Shown here: positions 8,399 to 16,663 of the stretch, piece by piece
Position numbering within the stretch: the stretch's first letter is position 1
Layout: each line of letters begins with the position of its first letter
Translations under genes and position numbers: made by a program
Assembly: GCA_947496865.1 (NCBI GenBank)
Contig: CANMEE010000001.1
Span: forward strand, 310,001 to 374,000
Reading direction: 5' to 3'
Origin: an uncultured Sphingomonadaceae bacterium
GTDB lineage: Bacteria; Pseudomonadota; Alphaproteobacteria; Sphingomonadales; Sphingomonadaceae
Length of the DNA: 64,000 nucleotides
Notes under the pieces: model-generated
Database searches by the model: none
What the model saw: the letters and a program-made list of their open reading frames with translations, nothing else
Told to the model about the DNA's origin: nothing

Positions 8399-9169
8399 TT
8401 AATAGCCCGGATGCACCGCCAGCATACCGCCGTCCACCAGCAGATCGCTACCAGTCACAAAACTGGCATCGTCGCTCGCCAGATAGACCGCTGCTCCGGC
8501 CAGATCAGCACCCTGCCCCATGCGGTTCATGGGCGACATAGCGGCGACCCGATCATATATATCGGGCACAAACTCTTTGGCCGCATCAATAATCCCCGTA
8601 TGGGTTCCGCCCGGCACGAGATTATTGCAGCGAATATTATGCCCTTGCTGCGCGCAATGCACCGCTACGGAACGGGTCAGCATCCGCACGGCGCTTTTCG
8701 AAGCGGTATAGGTCACGTCTCCCGGCAAAGCTGCAAAGGCCGATGTCGAGGCAATATTGATGATAGAACCTGACGATCCTCCGGGATTTTGCTTCATCGC
8801 TTTGATAGCCGTCTGACAGCCAAGCATCACGCCGGTCAGGTTGATACCGAGCAGATGGTGCCAGCTTTCCAGATCAATATCCTCGATCGATTTTGCCGCG
8901 ACAACGCCGGCATTGTTGACGAGGATATCAAGGCGACCCAATTCTGATTGGGCCCGCGCGATGACCGATCCCCAACCCTCTGGAGTCGATACATCCTGCT
9001 CCATGAAAAGCGCGCCAGCTTCGTCTGCGACCGATTGCCCCAGTTCAACTTGAACATCGGTTGACAGCACCTTCGCGCCCTCTTCGACAAAGCGTTTCAC
9101 CATGGCAGCGCCAATGCCGCTGGCACCGCCCGTGATAATCGCTGTTTTTCCCTGCAACCGATCTGTCAT
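8399..9169 (-). CDS. Short-chain dehydrogenase/reductase (256 aa)
   Basis: A classical SDR with TGGASGIG at 13-20, NNAG at 85-88, Ser141, Tyr154 and Lys158 (YTASK), and Asp38 after the second strand, favouring NAD. Length and C-terminus (TGSDLLVDGGM) are typical of 3-alpha/20-beta-hydroxysteroid-dehydrogenase-like SDRs, though that class is broad. ATG 9169 is preferred over an upstream TTG because GAGGAGA precedes it. It heads the minus-strand run SDR-DUF35-thiolase-ACAD-MDR and is divergent from the ketosteroid isomerase gene across 92 bp, so both probably share a promoter region. Confidence 0.88.
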   Translation of the reverse strand: MTDRLQGKTAIITGGASGIGAAMVKRFVEEGAKVLSTDVQVELGQSVADEAGALFMEQDVSTPEGWGSVIARAQSELGRLDILVNNAGVVAAKSIEDIDLESWHHLLGINLTGVMLGCQTAIKAMKQNPGGSSGSIINIASTSAFAALPGDVTYTASKSAVRMLTRSVAVHCAQQGHNIRCNNLVPGGTHTGIIDAAKEFVPDIYDRVAAMSPMNRMGQGADLAGAAVYLASDDASFVTGSDLLVDGGMLAVHPGY

Positions 9170-9261
9170 GTCATTTCTCCTCAAACCCTATCACATTAGG
9201 GAGACGCCTGTGCATGCTATGCGCCTCTATTATTCATGTCGTAATTCAGAAAGGAAGCCCC

Positions 9262-9642
9262 ATGCCAACGCCCGAACATATGACCGAGATCGTCAACCGC
9301 TATATGGCGGCGATTAACGCTGGCGACATGCAAGCGGTGATGGACCTTTATTCCGACAATGCCGCGGTGGAAGATCCTGCTGGCACCGAACCAAAGACCG
9401 GACCTGATATTTTGAGCTTTTACCAAAACGCGTTTTCTGGTGGCGCAAAAGTGGAATTGACGGATAATATCAGAATAAGCGCCAAGACCGCTGCCTTCGC
9501 CTTTCGTGCAGAAATCGGTCAAGACGATGGCAAGCTGCTTACCGTCGAAGTGATTGACGTTTTTGAATTTGATGATGCGGGTAAAGTCGAAAAAATGACG
9601 GCCCATTTCGGTCCATCCAATATCACGATGAGCGATGGTTAG
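9262..9642 (+). CDS. ksi: Ketosteroid (delta-5-3-oxosteroid) isomerase (126 aa)
   Basis: Moves the delta-5 double bond of 3-oxo-steroids into conjugation (delta-4). The protein follows the Comamonas enzyme almost position by position: TPEHMT at the N-terminus, RY-AA-NAGD, VEDP-G-EP, VELT. The catalytic residues fall on the reference numbers exactly: Tyr14, Asp38 and Asp99. The ATG at 9262 has AAGGAAG upstream; an earlier in-frame start would add 16 unrelated residues. Single gene on the plus strand between two minus-strand CoA operons, ending 16 bp before the end of the ACAD gene. This is the strongest single pointer to a steroid-like substrate in the left zone. Confidence 0.88.
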   Translation: MPTPEHMTEIVNRYMAAINAGDMQAVMDLYSDNAAVEDPAGTEPKTGPDILSFYQNAFSGGAKVELTDNIRISAKTAAFAFRAEIGQDDGKLLTVEVIDVFEFDDAGKVEKMTAHFGPSNITMSDG

Positions 9643-9658
9643 GCCGCCGATCAACCGA

Positions 9659-10798
9659 TCAATAGCCTGAACGCTTCGCCAGCCGGTCTGCGTGGAAACC
9701 GGCATCGCCGAACATTTGCTGCGCGACATGGACGCGCTTGAAATACAGCCCGACATCATATTCGTCTGTCACACCAATACCACCATGCATCTGGATGGCT
9801 TCCTGAGTGGATAGCTGCGCGGTCATACCTGATTTGGCTTTCGCCATCGAACAGGTGGCAGAGGCGCTTTCAAAATCATCGTCGAGCAATTGTAGCGATT
9901 TGAGAACCGCAGATTTGGTCATCTCTATTTCCGTCGCGAGATGCGCGGCGCGATGCTGCAGACCTTGGAATGACCCGATTTTCTGGCCAAATTGCTCGCG
10001 CTCTTTCAGATAGTCGGTGGTGATGGCAAAGGCCTGCTGCGAAGAACCGGACATTTCTGCGCCCAATACGGCGCGGCCAGCCGATAATATGCCCTCAAGC
10101 GCTTCGTAGCCGCCATCAACCTCACCCAAAATGTCATCACCGGTGACTTCCAAACCATCCACCTTGATATTGGCGGCGCTGCGGCTGTCGATCATCGGCG
10201 TGTGGGTCCGTTCAATCGCCGCCGCGTCAGCATCCACCAGAAATAATGTGATCCCCGATGGGTCATCGGGTTCGCCGGATGTGCGAGCGGCAATAATCAA
10301 CTTGTCGGCGACATGGCCGTCAGCGACAAATGTTTTTGAGCCTGACAAAATATAGCCATTTCCATGGGATCTGGCTGAAAATTCAATATGTTCAGGGCGG
10401 TGACGTGGCCCTTCATCGACAGCCAGTGCAAACAAAGCCGTGCCATCACAAATGGCTCCAAGATTCTGGTCTTTCTGTTGCGCCGTGCCGTAACGCTGAA
10501 CGGCGGTTGCCCCCAGTACCGATGTCGAAAAAAACGGCGAAGCGGTTAGATTGCGGCCCATTTGTTCAGCCAAAACACCGGCTCCGACATAGCCAAACCC
10601 ACTGCCGCCAAATTCTTCGTCAACAATAATGCCCGCCCATCCCATGGCCGCCATTTCGTTCCAGAGATCACGGGAAAATCCATCTGGATTCTTACTGTCC
10701 CTCATCTCTCGAAACGCAGCCACAGGCGCATTTTCGTCTAAAAACCCGTGCGCCGCATCTTGCAGCATTTCTTGTTCTTCGGTGAGAATTAGGGACAT
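9659..10798 (-). CDS. Acyl-CoA dehydrogenase, probable beta-type subunit (379 aa)
   Basis: An FAD acyl-CoA dehydrogenase fold: N-terminal helices with EEFGGSGFGYVG, a rather degenerate middle domain (ALAVDEGPRHRPEH instead of the usual TEP-xGSD), and a C-terminal domain with QMHGGIGVTDEYDVGLYFKR. There is no E-G-T/E-I motif near the C-terminus. It follows another ACAD gene by 15 bp. Adjacent unlike ACAD genes of this kind are known to make alpha2beta2 enzymes with one active site per dimer in steroid side-chain oxidation (FadE28/FadE29-type). I infer the same here. ATG start with GAGAG upstream. Confidence 0.88.
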   Translation of the reverse strand: MSLILTEEQEMLQDAAHGFLDENAPVAAFREMRDSKNPDGFSRDLWNEMAAMGWAGIIVDEEFGGSGFGYVGAGVLAEQMGRNLTASPFFSTSVLGATAVQRYGTAQQKDQNLGAICDGTALFALAVDEGPRHRPEHIEFSARSHGNGYILSGSKTFVADGHVADKLIIAARTSGEPDDPSGITLFLVDADAAAIERTHTPMIDSRSAANIKVDGLEVTGDDILGEVDGGYEALEGILSAGRAVLGAEMSGSSQQAFAITTDYLKEREQFGQKIGSFQGLQHRAAHLATEIEMTKSAVLKSLQLLDDDFESASATCSMAKAKSGMTAQLSTQEAIQMHGGIGVTDEYDVGLYFKRVHVAQQMFGDAGFHADRLAKRSGY

Positions 10799-10813
10799 GT
10801 CGCTCTCGCCTAT

Positions 10814-12025
10814 CTATGCGCTGGGAAGTTCCAAGACACGCTTGGAAATAATGTTGAGCTGAACTTCGGTCGTTCCGCCGAGTATCGAATAAGCGCGATT
10901 ATAAAGCCAGGTATTGGCCAGACTGTCATATTCGATGCCGTCCGGCCCAATCGCCGCAGCCTCCGTGCCGCCAATATCCATGCGCAGCTCGCTGCCTTTT
11001 TTGGTGAGTTCCGACGCGGCATATTTCAGCATCGATGATTTTGCACCCAAGCCATTACCCGCATTAGCTTCATCATTCATCCGTTCCACAGTCAATGTAT
11101 AGGCCCAGTCATCAATTTCGGCTTGGGCGATTTTTTGCCGCAGTGATGGATCGTCGAGACGCCCTGCAGCATCAAGACCAATTTCATCGGCAGCGAAACT
11201 GCCAAGGTTTTCAGGCCCTTTGGCACCACGCAGGGGCGACATCGTCCCCAACATCCCACGTTCGTGAACGAGCAGATTTTTGGCCACATCCCAGCCGCGA
11301 TTCACCTCTCCGACCACTGATAAATTTCCCTCACCATAGACTTTGGGTACTTTAACATCGTCAAAAAACGTCTCACAAAACGGGGAATGGCCCGAGATTA
11401 AGATGATCGGCTTCACGCTAATCCCTTCACTCGCCATATCGATCAATATGAACGTAATGCCCTTATGCTTGGGCGCGTCAAAATCGGTTCGCACCAGACA
11501 GAATATCCAGTCGGAAATATCGGCATTGGACGTCCAGATTTTTTGACCGTTGATCAGCCAATGATCGCCTTGGTCCTCACATTTGGTTTTCAGCGAAGCC
11601 AGGTCCGAACCAGCGCCCGGTTCGGAATAGCCCTGGCACCAGCGAATTTCGCCGCGGGCGATACCCCCAAGATGCTGGAGTTTTTGTTCATGGGTACCAT
11701 AGGCTAGCAAAGCAGGGCCCAACATCGAGATACCGAAATTGCTGAGCGGCTTGCGCGCATTGATCCGGCCACGCTCTTCGGTGAGGATTTTGGCTTCGTC
11801 TGCGGCTAACCCGGCTCCGCCATATTCCTTGGGCCATGTCGGGACAGTATAGCCTTTTTCCAAAGCCGCTTCGAACCAGCGTTTCTGAGCATCGGACTGA
11901 AACTCCCATTGACGTCCACCCCAGCATTGATTCTCTGCTGTAATATCGCCATCACGCATTTCCTCCGGGCAGTTTTCTGCTAACCAGGCCCGTGTTTCTG
12001 CGCGAAATTGTTCCAGATCGCTCAT
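10814..12025 (-). CDS. Acyl-CoA dehydrogenase, probable alpha-type subunit (403 aa)
   Basis: Partner of the preceding ACAD gene. It has the FadE-like N-terminus (RAETRAWLAENCPEEMR), a complete middle domain with CQGYSEPGAGSDLASL and a DHWLINGQKIWTSNA stretch, and the C-terminal YSILGGTTEVQLNIISKR. The flavin- and CoA-binding middle domain is better preserved here than in its neighbour, as expected if only one subunit of a heterotetramer carries a full site. I could not place the catalytic Glu with certainty. ATG at 12025 with GAGGGAAA upstream. It is first in the pair and probably co-transcribed from the MDR gene at 13124, 97 bp upstream. Confidence 0.9.
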   Translation of the reverse strand: MSDLEQFRAETRAWLAENCPEEMRDGDITAENQCWGGRQWEFQSDAQKRWFEAALEKGYTVPTWPKEYGGAGLAADEAKILTEERGRINARKPLSNFGISMLGPALLAYGTHEQKLQHLGGIARGEIRWCQGYSEPGAGSDLASLKTKCEDQGDHWLINGQKIWTSNADISDWIFCLVRTDFDAPKHKGITFILIDMASEGISVKPIILISGHSPFCETFFDDVKVPKVYGEGNLSVVGEVNRGWDVAKNLLVHERGMLGTMSPLRGAKGPENLGSFAADEIGLDAAGRLDDPSLRQKIAQAEIDDWAYTLTVERMNDEANAGNGLGAKSSMLKYAASELTKKGSELRMDIGGTEAAAIGPDGIEYDSLANTWLYNRAYSILGGTTEVQLNIISKRVLELPSA

Positions 12026-12122
12026 ATTTTCCCTCTCGTAATTACACCGTCATATTGCAGACGGCGAAGGGCTGGCACTACGCAAATAGTTAGCACAACA
12101 CGTCAGCCAGCCCGATAAACTA

Positions 12123-13124
12123 TCAGTCCAGCCGCAACATCTGCTTTCCGAAATTCTGCCCGGCAAATAGACGCTTTAAGGTATCAGGAATGTTATCAAA
12201 GCCTTCTTGGATGTCTTCTTTGAAGGTGATTTTGCCTTCTTTGATCCATTGGCGCATACGTTTCTGCGCTTCGGGATATTCGCTCATATAATCAAGCACG
12301 ATAAAGCCCGACATAGTCCCGCGCTTGAAAATTAGGTTGAAATAATTTTCCGGACCTGCAGGCATGTCGCCTTTCTCATAGCGGGAAATACCACCGCAAA
12401 TGACGACCCGGGCGTTCATGGCGATATGTGCCAAAGCATCATTCAAAATCTTGCCGCCGACATTGTCATAAAATACGTTGATCGACTGATTACAAAGCTC
12501 TTTCAGCTTCGCACGAACGTCTTCATTTTTATAGTCGATGGCATGATCATAACCGACATCCTGAGTCAGCCAGTCGCATTTTTCCTTGCCGCCGGCGATG
12601 CCAATTGTCCGACATCCGGCAATCTTGCCAATTTGGCCAACCATGGATCCAGTTGCGCCAGCAGCACCGGAAACCACCAATGTGTCACCCGGTTGAGGAC
12701 GACCATGTTTCAGCAATCCAAAATAGGCCGTCATGCCGGTTGTACCCAGCGCGCCAAGATTAGCGGCGAGCAATTCGTCGTCTGGCACTTTGTTCAGCTC
12801 ACTACCGGGAACCATGGCGTAATCCTGCCAGCGCAGCATGCCCATAACCTTGTCACCAACGGCAAATTTCGAATCGCGCGATTCGACAACGGTGCCGACA
12901 CCACTACCGCGCATGACTTCACCAATTTCGGTTGGAGCCATATAGCCGCCGATATTTTCCATCCAGCCTTTTTGCGCGGGATCAAAGCCCAAAATCTCGT
13001 TCTTGACCAGCACATGGCCTTCGGCAACTTCTGGAACGGGCGTCACGACCTTTTTAAAGTCATCGTCCACCAGACCGCGCCCTTTTGGACGTCCGTTAAT
13101 CAGCCACTGCCTGTTATCAGTCAT
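12123..13124 (-). CDS. MDR-family NADP-dependent oxidoreductase (333 aa)
   Basis: Zinc-free medium-chain reductase like the paralogue at 4462: ILGFDPAQKGWM in the catalytic domain, GAAGATGS in the Rossmann turn near residue 147, and DNVGGKILNDAL further on. Expected to reduce or oxidise an activated C=C next to a carbonyl with NADP(H). The ATG at 13124 is preceded by GGAGA; an upstream TTG is in frame but poorer. It is divergent from the E1 alpha/beta operon across about 340 bp that contain an 11-bp inverted repeat. Substrate unknown. Confidence 0.88.
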   Translation of the reverse strand: MTDNRQWLINGRPKGRGLVDDDFKKVVTPVPEVAEGHVLVKNEILGFDPAQKGWMENIGGYMAPTEIGEVMRGSGVGTVVESRDSKFAVGDKVMGMLRWQDYAMVPGSELNKVPDDELLAANLGALGTTGMTAYFGLLKHGRPQPGDTLVVSGAAGATGSMVGQIGKIAGCRTIGIAGGKEKCDWLTQDVGYDHAIDYKNEDVRAKLKELCNQSINVFYDNVGGKILNDALAHIAMNARVVICGGISRYEKGDMPAGPENYFNLIFKRGTMSGFIVLDYMSEYPEAQKRMRQWIKEGKITFKEDIQEGFDNIPDTLKRLFAGQNFGKQMLRLD

Positions 13125-13464
13125 TTCATTCTCCAATTACGCAATATTTTCATTCTGATAGACCCGAGTCCCTCCGCGGCATAACTGCCAGCTTTGATAG
13201 CTGTTTGATTTGCGCGGGATTGTCGTTGCGGCGCGTTTTACATGACTTTATTGAAAAGCCTGACAATAAAATATGTCAAAAAGTCTAGTTTTCCGTCACT
13301 TTTTGACAATTTCGGCCATAGACAAACGGGCCAATCCGCCGTTTGAAACGACTGTAAGAAAACCGGCTTCTTTCTCGTTCACTCCCTATAACAATAGTGG
13401 CGAGCGGCCTGACCTGCGCTATGAAGATTTTAGAGCAAATGACCCGATAGAGGTCGGATAATGG
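13125..13464. other. Divergent intergenic region, 340 bp
   Basis: No credible gene. It must hold the promoters for the MDR gene (minus) and the E1/lipoyl operon (plus). Visible structure: the inverted repeat at 13274-13308 and an AT-rich stretch around 13240-13310. I could not assign -35/-10 boxes with confidence. Confidence 0.6.
13274..13308. promoter_or_regulatory. 11-bp inverted repeat upstream of the E1/lipoyl operon
   Basis: TGTCAAAAAGT (13274-13284) and its exact reverse complement ACTTTTTGACA (13298-13308) are separated by 13 bp. A further TGAC at 13261 pairs with the GTCA of the left arm, so three TGAC-type half-sites cluster within 50 bp. The position, about 160-190 bp before the E1 alpha gene, suggests an operator or activator site. 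The binding protein is unknown. Confidence 0.5.
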
Positions 13465-14472
13465 ATGACCACCAAAGGAGCGAAAGCCTTGAGCGATACA
13501 CAGATGGCAGACAAAGATGTCTTGATCGACATTTTCACCCGCGCAGACCTGATCATGCAATCGGATATCAAATTCCGCAAAATGATCGGCGCCGGGCAAT
13601 TGCAGATCGTCTATTACCCCGTACGCGGGCAGGAAGTTGTGTCGTCGGCCATGATGGCGGCAGTTAATCAGGAAGATTATCTTGTCACCATTTATCGCGG
13701 TCTCCACGACCAACTCGCCAAAGGCATCCCATCAAAAGATTTGTGGGCGGAATTTGCCGGCAAAATGGCCGGCACTTGTAAAGGCAAAGGCGGCCCGATG
13801 CACATCACCCACCCTGAAACGGGCGTGATGGTCACCACTGGCATTGTGGGATCTGGCATTCCGATCGCCAATGGCCTAGGTCTTGCCAGCCAGCTGGATA
13901 AGGATGGCAAGGTCACAGTCTGCTGCTTCGGTGATGGCGCTACCAATATTGGTGCCTTCCATGAAGGCTTGAACATGGCGCAGGTTTGGAAGCTTCCCGT
14001 CATCTTCCTCTGTCAGAATAACCTCTATTCCGAACATACGCCGATGTCCTTTGCAACCAGTTCCGAAACCATCAAGCAGCGCGGCGATGGCTTGGGCATG
14101 CGGTCGGTACGCGTGAACGGCAATGATGCGAGCGAAATGTACGCAGCGGCGAAAGAGGCGGTTGAATATGCCCGCGCTGGAAACGGCCCCACGTTGATTG
14201 AAGCCATGACCTTCCGCTTCCACGGCCATTTGCTTGGCGATACCGGTCATTATATCCCCGAAGCGGAAATGGAACAGGCGCTGAAAGATGATCCGATGCC
14301 GATCCTGCGCCAGCAATTGCTGGACATACAGGTGAGCGAAGCGGACATCGCCGCGATCGAAGCGAAGAACAAAGCGATTATTGACGAAGCTGCGCAATTT
14401 GCACTCGACGCCCCTTATCCTCCGGGCGATGAATATCGCATCGATGTTCTAGACGTGGAGATTGCAGCATGA
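13465..14472 (+). CDS. Thiamine-diphosphate E1 alpha subunit, acetoin/pyruvate dehydrogenase type (335 aa)
   Basis: Alpha subunit of a thiamine-diphosphate enzyme that decarboxylates a 2-oxoacid, or cleaves acetoin, and passes the product to a lipoyl group. The TPP motif is FGDGATNIGAFHEGLNMAQVW near residue 155, closing with QNN. Length and sequence (IVYYPVRGQEVVS, then GHYIPEAEMEQ) fit the AcoA/PdhA group. ATG 13465 is the given start, but TTG 13489 has a far better ribosome site (AAAGGAG) and may be the real one (327 aa). The stop overlaps the next ATG by 4 bp. The actual 2-oxo substrate cannot be read from the sequence. Confidence 0.88.
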   Translation: MTTKGAKALSDTQMADKDVLIDIFTRADLIMQSDIKFRKMIGAGQLQIVYYPVRGQEVVSSAMMAAVNQEDYLVTIYRGLHDQLAKGIPSKDLWAEFAGKMAGTCKGKGGPMHITHPETGVMVTTGIVGSGIPIANGLGLASQLDKDGKVTVCCFGDGATNIGAFHEGLNMAQVWKLPVIFLCQNNLYSEHTPMSFATSSETIKQRGDGLGMRSVRVNGNDASEMYAAAKEAVEYARAGNGPTLIEAMTFRFHGHLLGDTGHYIPEAEMEQALKDDPMPILRQQLLDIQVSEADIAAIEAKNKAIIDEAAQFALDAPYPPGDEYRIDVLDVEIAA

Positions 14473-15461
14473 GCGACGCACCAAAGGAAATTATGTTCGC
14501 ACAAGCCTGTAACATGGCAATGGCCAAGGCGATGGCCGATGACCCCAAAGTCATCCTCATGGGTGAAGATATTGCCGATGAACAGGGCGGCGGTGTTTTC
14601 AAAGTAACGGCCGGTCTATCCGCACAATTTGGTACCGACCGCGTGCGCTCGACCCCGATATCGGAACAGGCCATTGTCGGCGCTGCCGTTGGCTCCGCCT
14701 TGGTGGGCTACAAACCGGTCGCGGAAATCATGTTGATGAACTTCATCACCGTTGCGATGGACCAGATTGTCAACCACGCGGCCAAGTTGCGTTTTATGTC
14801 CGGTGGACAGACAAGTGTGCCATTGACCATAAGGACCACCACCGGTGCAGGCACCGGCCTGGGTGGTCAGCATAGTGATATGCTCGAAGCATGGCTGGCC
14901 CATGTACCGGGTTTGAAAGTGGTTGCCGCTTCCAACCCCTGTGATGCCTATGGATTGCTTTATTCCTCGATCATGGATCCCAATCCGGTGATCTTTATCG
15001 AGAATACACCGACTTATTTCACTAAGGGCCCGGCACCAACGCCCGATCATGTTGTGCCGCTGGGCTTGGCATCGGTTCCTCGTGAAGGTTCTGATATCAG
15101 TTTGATCACCTATAGCCGTGGCGTGGGTGCATGCCATGCGGTCGCCGAAAAGCTCGCTGGCGAAGGTATTTCCTGTGAAGTGGTTGATCTGCGCACGATC
15201 GCACCGTTTGATGAAGAAACTGTGCTGAAAAGCGTCGCCAAGACCAAGGCTGCCGTGGTCGTCCATGAAGCGGTGAAGAATTTTGGTACGGGTGCTGAAA
15301 TCTCGTCCCGCATCCATGAAGAACTATTCTCTGAACTCAAGGCACCGGTTGGGCGTGTTGGCTCTGGCTATGCGCCAGTGCCCTTCTCACCGGCCATCGA
15401 AAAGGCATGGATGTTCAGCGAAGATGATATTGAACGCGAAATTCGCAAAATATTGGGGTAA
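14469..15461 (+). CDS. Thiamine-diphosphate E1 beta subunit, acetoin/pyruvate dehydrogenase type (330 aa)
   Basis: Beta subunit (transketolase-like pyrimidine-binding domain plus C-terminal transketolase domain) completing the E1 heterotetramer. Typical segments: VILMGEDIADEQGGGVFKVTAGL at the N-terminus (residues 26-48), STPISEQAIVGAAVGSAL, and EVVDLRTIAPFDEETVLKSV in the C-terminal domain. Translationally coupled to the alpha subunit (ATGA overlap) and followed after 2 bp by the lipoyl carrier gene. Function as for the alpha subunit; AcoB-like by sequence style. Confidence 0.9.
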   Translation: MSDAPKEIMFAQACNMAMAKAMADDPKVILMGEDIADEQGGGVFKVTAGLSAQFGTDRVRSTPISEQAIVGAAVGSALVGYKPVAEIMLMNFITVAMDQIVNHAAKLRFMSGGQTSVPLTIRTTTGAGTGLGGQHSDMLEAWLAHVPGLKVVAASNPCDAYGLLYSSIMDPNPVIFIENTPTYFTKGPAPTPDHVVPLGLASVPREGSDISLITYSRGVGACHAVAEKLAGEGISCEVVDLRTIAPFDEETVLKSVAKTKAAVVVHEAVKNFGTGAEISSRIHEELFSELKAPVGRVGSGYAPVPFSPAIEKAWMFSEDDIEREIRKILG

Positions 15462-15463
15462 AA

Positions 15464-15697
15464 ATGGCTACTGAAATACGGATACCAAAACTAGGCTTTA
15501 GCATGGAAGTCGGCACACTGGCCGAGTGGCTGGTGCCCGATGGCGCAGACGTCACCGAGGGGCAGGACATCTATGCTCTGGAAAATGATAAATCCACACA
15601 GGAAGTTGAGTCACCGGCCACTGGCAAACTGAAGATCATCGTCAGCACAACAGGCGAAGAATATCCGGTTGGCGAGTTGATCGGAACGATTGAATAA
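15464..15697 (+). CDS. Stand-alone lipoyl-carrier domain protein (77 aa)
   Basis: A single biotinyl/lipoyl domain and nothing else. The modified lysine should be Lys43 in the turn ENDKSTQEVESPATG; the N-terminal strand IRIPKLGFSMEVGTLAEW is typical of E2 lipoyl domains. In acetoin and pyruvate dehydrogenases this domain is fused to an acyltransferase (E2); here the reading frame ends right after the domain. It would serve the E1 encoded just upstream as a mobile acyl carrier, with E2 and E3 supplied from elsewhere or a different acceptor used. GGGGTAAAA precedes the ATG. Small but clearly real. Confidence 0.85.
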   Translation: MATEIRIPKLGFSMEVGTLAEWLVPDGADVTEGQDIYALENDKSTQEVESPATGKLKIIVSTTGEEYPVGELIGTIE

Positions 15698-15708
15698 TTA
15701 AGGCGCAT

Positions 15709-15727
15709 AATCACCTGACAGGCGATT
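15709..15727. promoter_or_regulatory. 19-bp palindrome between the lipoyl gene and the LuxR gene
   Basis: AATCACCTGACAGGCGATT reads as AATC-x-CCTG-A-CAGG-x-GATT, symmetrical except at one base pair. It lies 12 bp after the lipoyl gene stop. It could be a weak terminator hairpin (no U-run follows) or a binding site. Its size and CTG...CAG core resemble the symmetrical sites of LuxR-type regulators, and a LuxR-type gene starts 118 bp later. Confidence 0.4.
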
Positions 15728-15755
15728 TATATCATCCTATCATTATTATTAGTAA

Positions 15756-15781
15756 TGTTTGGTTGACTGCAAAACCAAACA
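15756..15781. promoter_or_regulatory. 9-bp perfect inverted repeat upstream of the LuxR gene
   Basis: TGTTTGGTT and AACCAAACA are exact reverse complements around an 8-bp loop, 64 bp before the LuxR-type start codon. No T-run follows, so an operator or a leader hairpin is more likely than a terminator. Confidence 0.45.
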
Positions 15782-15844
15782 ACGCGACAAGCAACGCAAG
15801 TCGAGAGCCTTGATCAAAGGGCTCCGTGGAGGACAAGCGTAATT

Positions 15845-16657
15845 ATGGCAGAGAATTTCGTCGCAGAAATACCTGATGTTTCGAAGGCAACTTTTCGCCG
15901 CAATCTGGACAGTGTAACGATCACCAGTGCGGCTGAAATTCGGCCAGCGGCAGAGGCAATCCACAAAATTGCGCAATCCTATGGCTTTCGCATTGCGGTC
16001 AGTGCAGACATCTCGTCAAAGGCCCATTTGGTCGATGCCGAAGGCGAGCTTATCAACAAGGATATATTCGGCTGGGTTGCCGAGGGCGAACGCTGGTGGG
16101 AAGATACCAGACTGGCGCTAAGTTCTCCCCTGCCCCGTGCGTGCCGTTATGAAAGCGAGCCGATCTGGTGCAATGCTGAAGGTTTCCATGGCCATTGGCA
16201 GAATGAATATCTCGACGAGATCGACCTCAAGGACTTTTATGATGGCGGCGCGACGGCCAAGTCAGCCATTCTGATTCCAGTGCATTTGCCTTTCGGGCAA
16301 ATCGCGGCGGTCAGCTTCACACCGATTGACTATAGCGTCACCGACCTGAGCGAACCTTATCGAATTTTTTCTGATTTTCTGTCGATTGTCACCAGCCGTT
16401 TTGTAACCGGCTATGTGCTGGCAATGCGCAAGAAGCACCGGATGCCGACAAACTGTATCTTGTCCAAACGCGAAGCGGAATGTCTGCATTGGGCCGCCAT
16501 TGGCAAGACGGACAAGGAAATCAGCATGATATTGTCGCTGAGCCATGCCACGATCCGCTACCATGTCAATCGCGCCGGCCAAAAGCTTAACAGCGTCAAC
16601 CGCGGTCAGACGATTTTTAAAGCAGGCCAGCTCGGTTATTTGGGCGCGACCGACTAG
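15845..16657 (+). CDS. LuxR-type transcriptional regulator (270 aa)
   Basis: The C-terminal DNA-binding domain is clear: LSKREAECLHWAAIGKTDKE from about residue 202, then IRYHVNRAGQKL, a GerE/LuxR helix-turn-helix. The N-terminal 170 residues have the size and strand pattern of an autoinducer-binding domain (GERWWEDTRLAL, then PIWCN), but the classical Trp/Tyr/Asp/Pro ligand set is not obvious, so the ligand may not be a homoserine lactone. No luxI-like synthase is in the window, so it would be a solo. It is preceded by two palindromes and is the only regulator in the left zone. Confidence 0.82.
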   Translation: MAENFVAEIPDVSKATFRRNLDSVTITSAAEIRPAAEAIHKIAQSYGFRIAVSADISSKAHLVDAEGELINKDIFGWVAEGERWWEDTRLALSSPLPRACRYESEPIWCNAEGFHGHWQNEYLDEIDLKDFYDGGATAKSAILIPVHLPFGQIAAVSFTPIDYSVTDLSEPYRIFSDFLSIVTSRFVTGYVLAMRKKHRMPTNCILSKREAECLHWAAIGKTDKEISMILSLSHATIRYHVNRAGQKLNSVNRGQTIFKAGQLGYLGATD

Positions 16658-16663
16658 CGCCCG

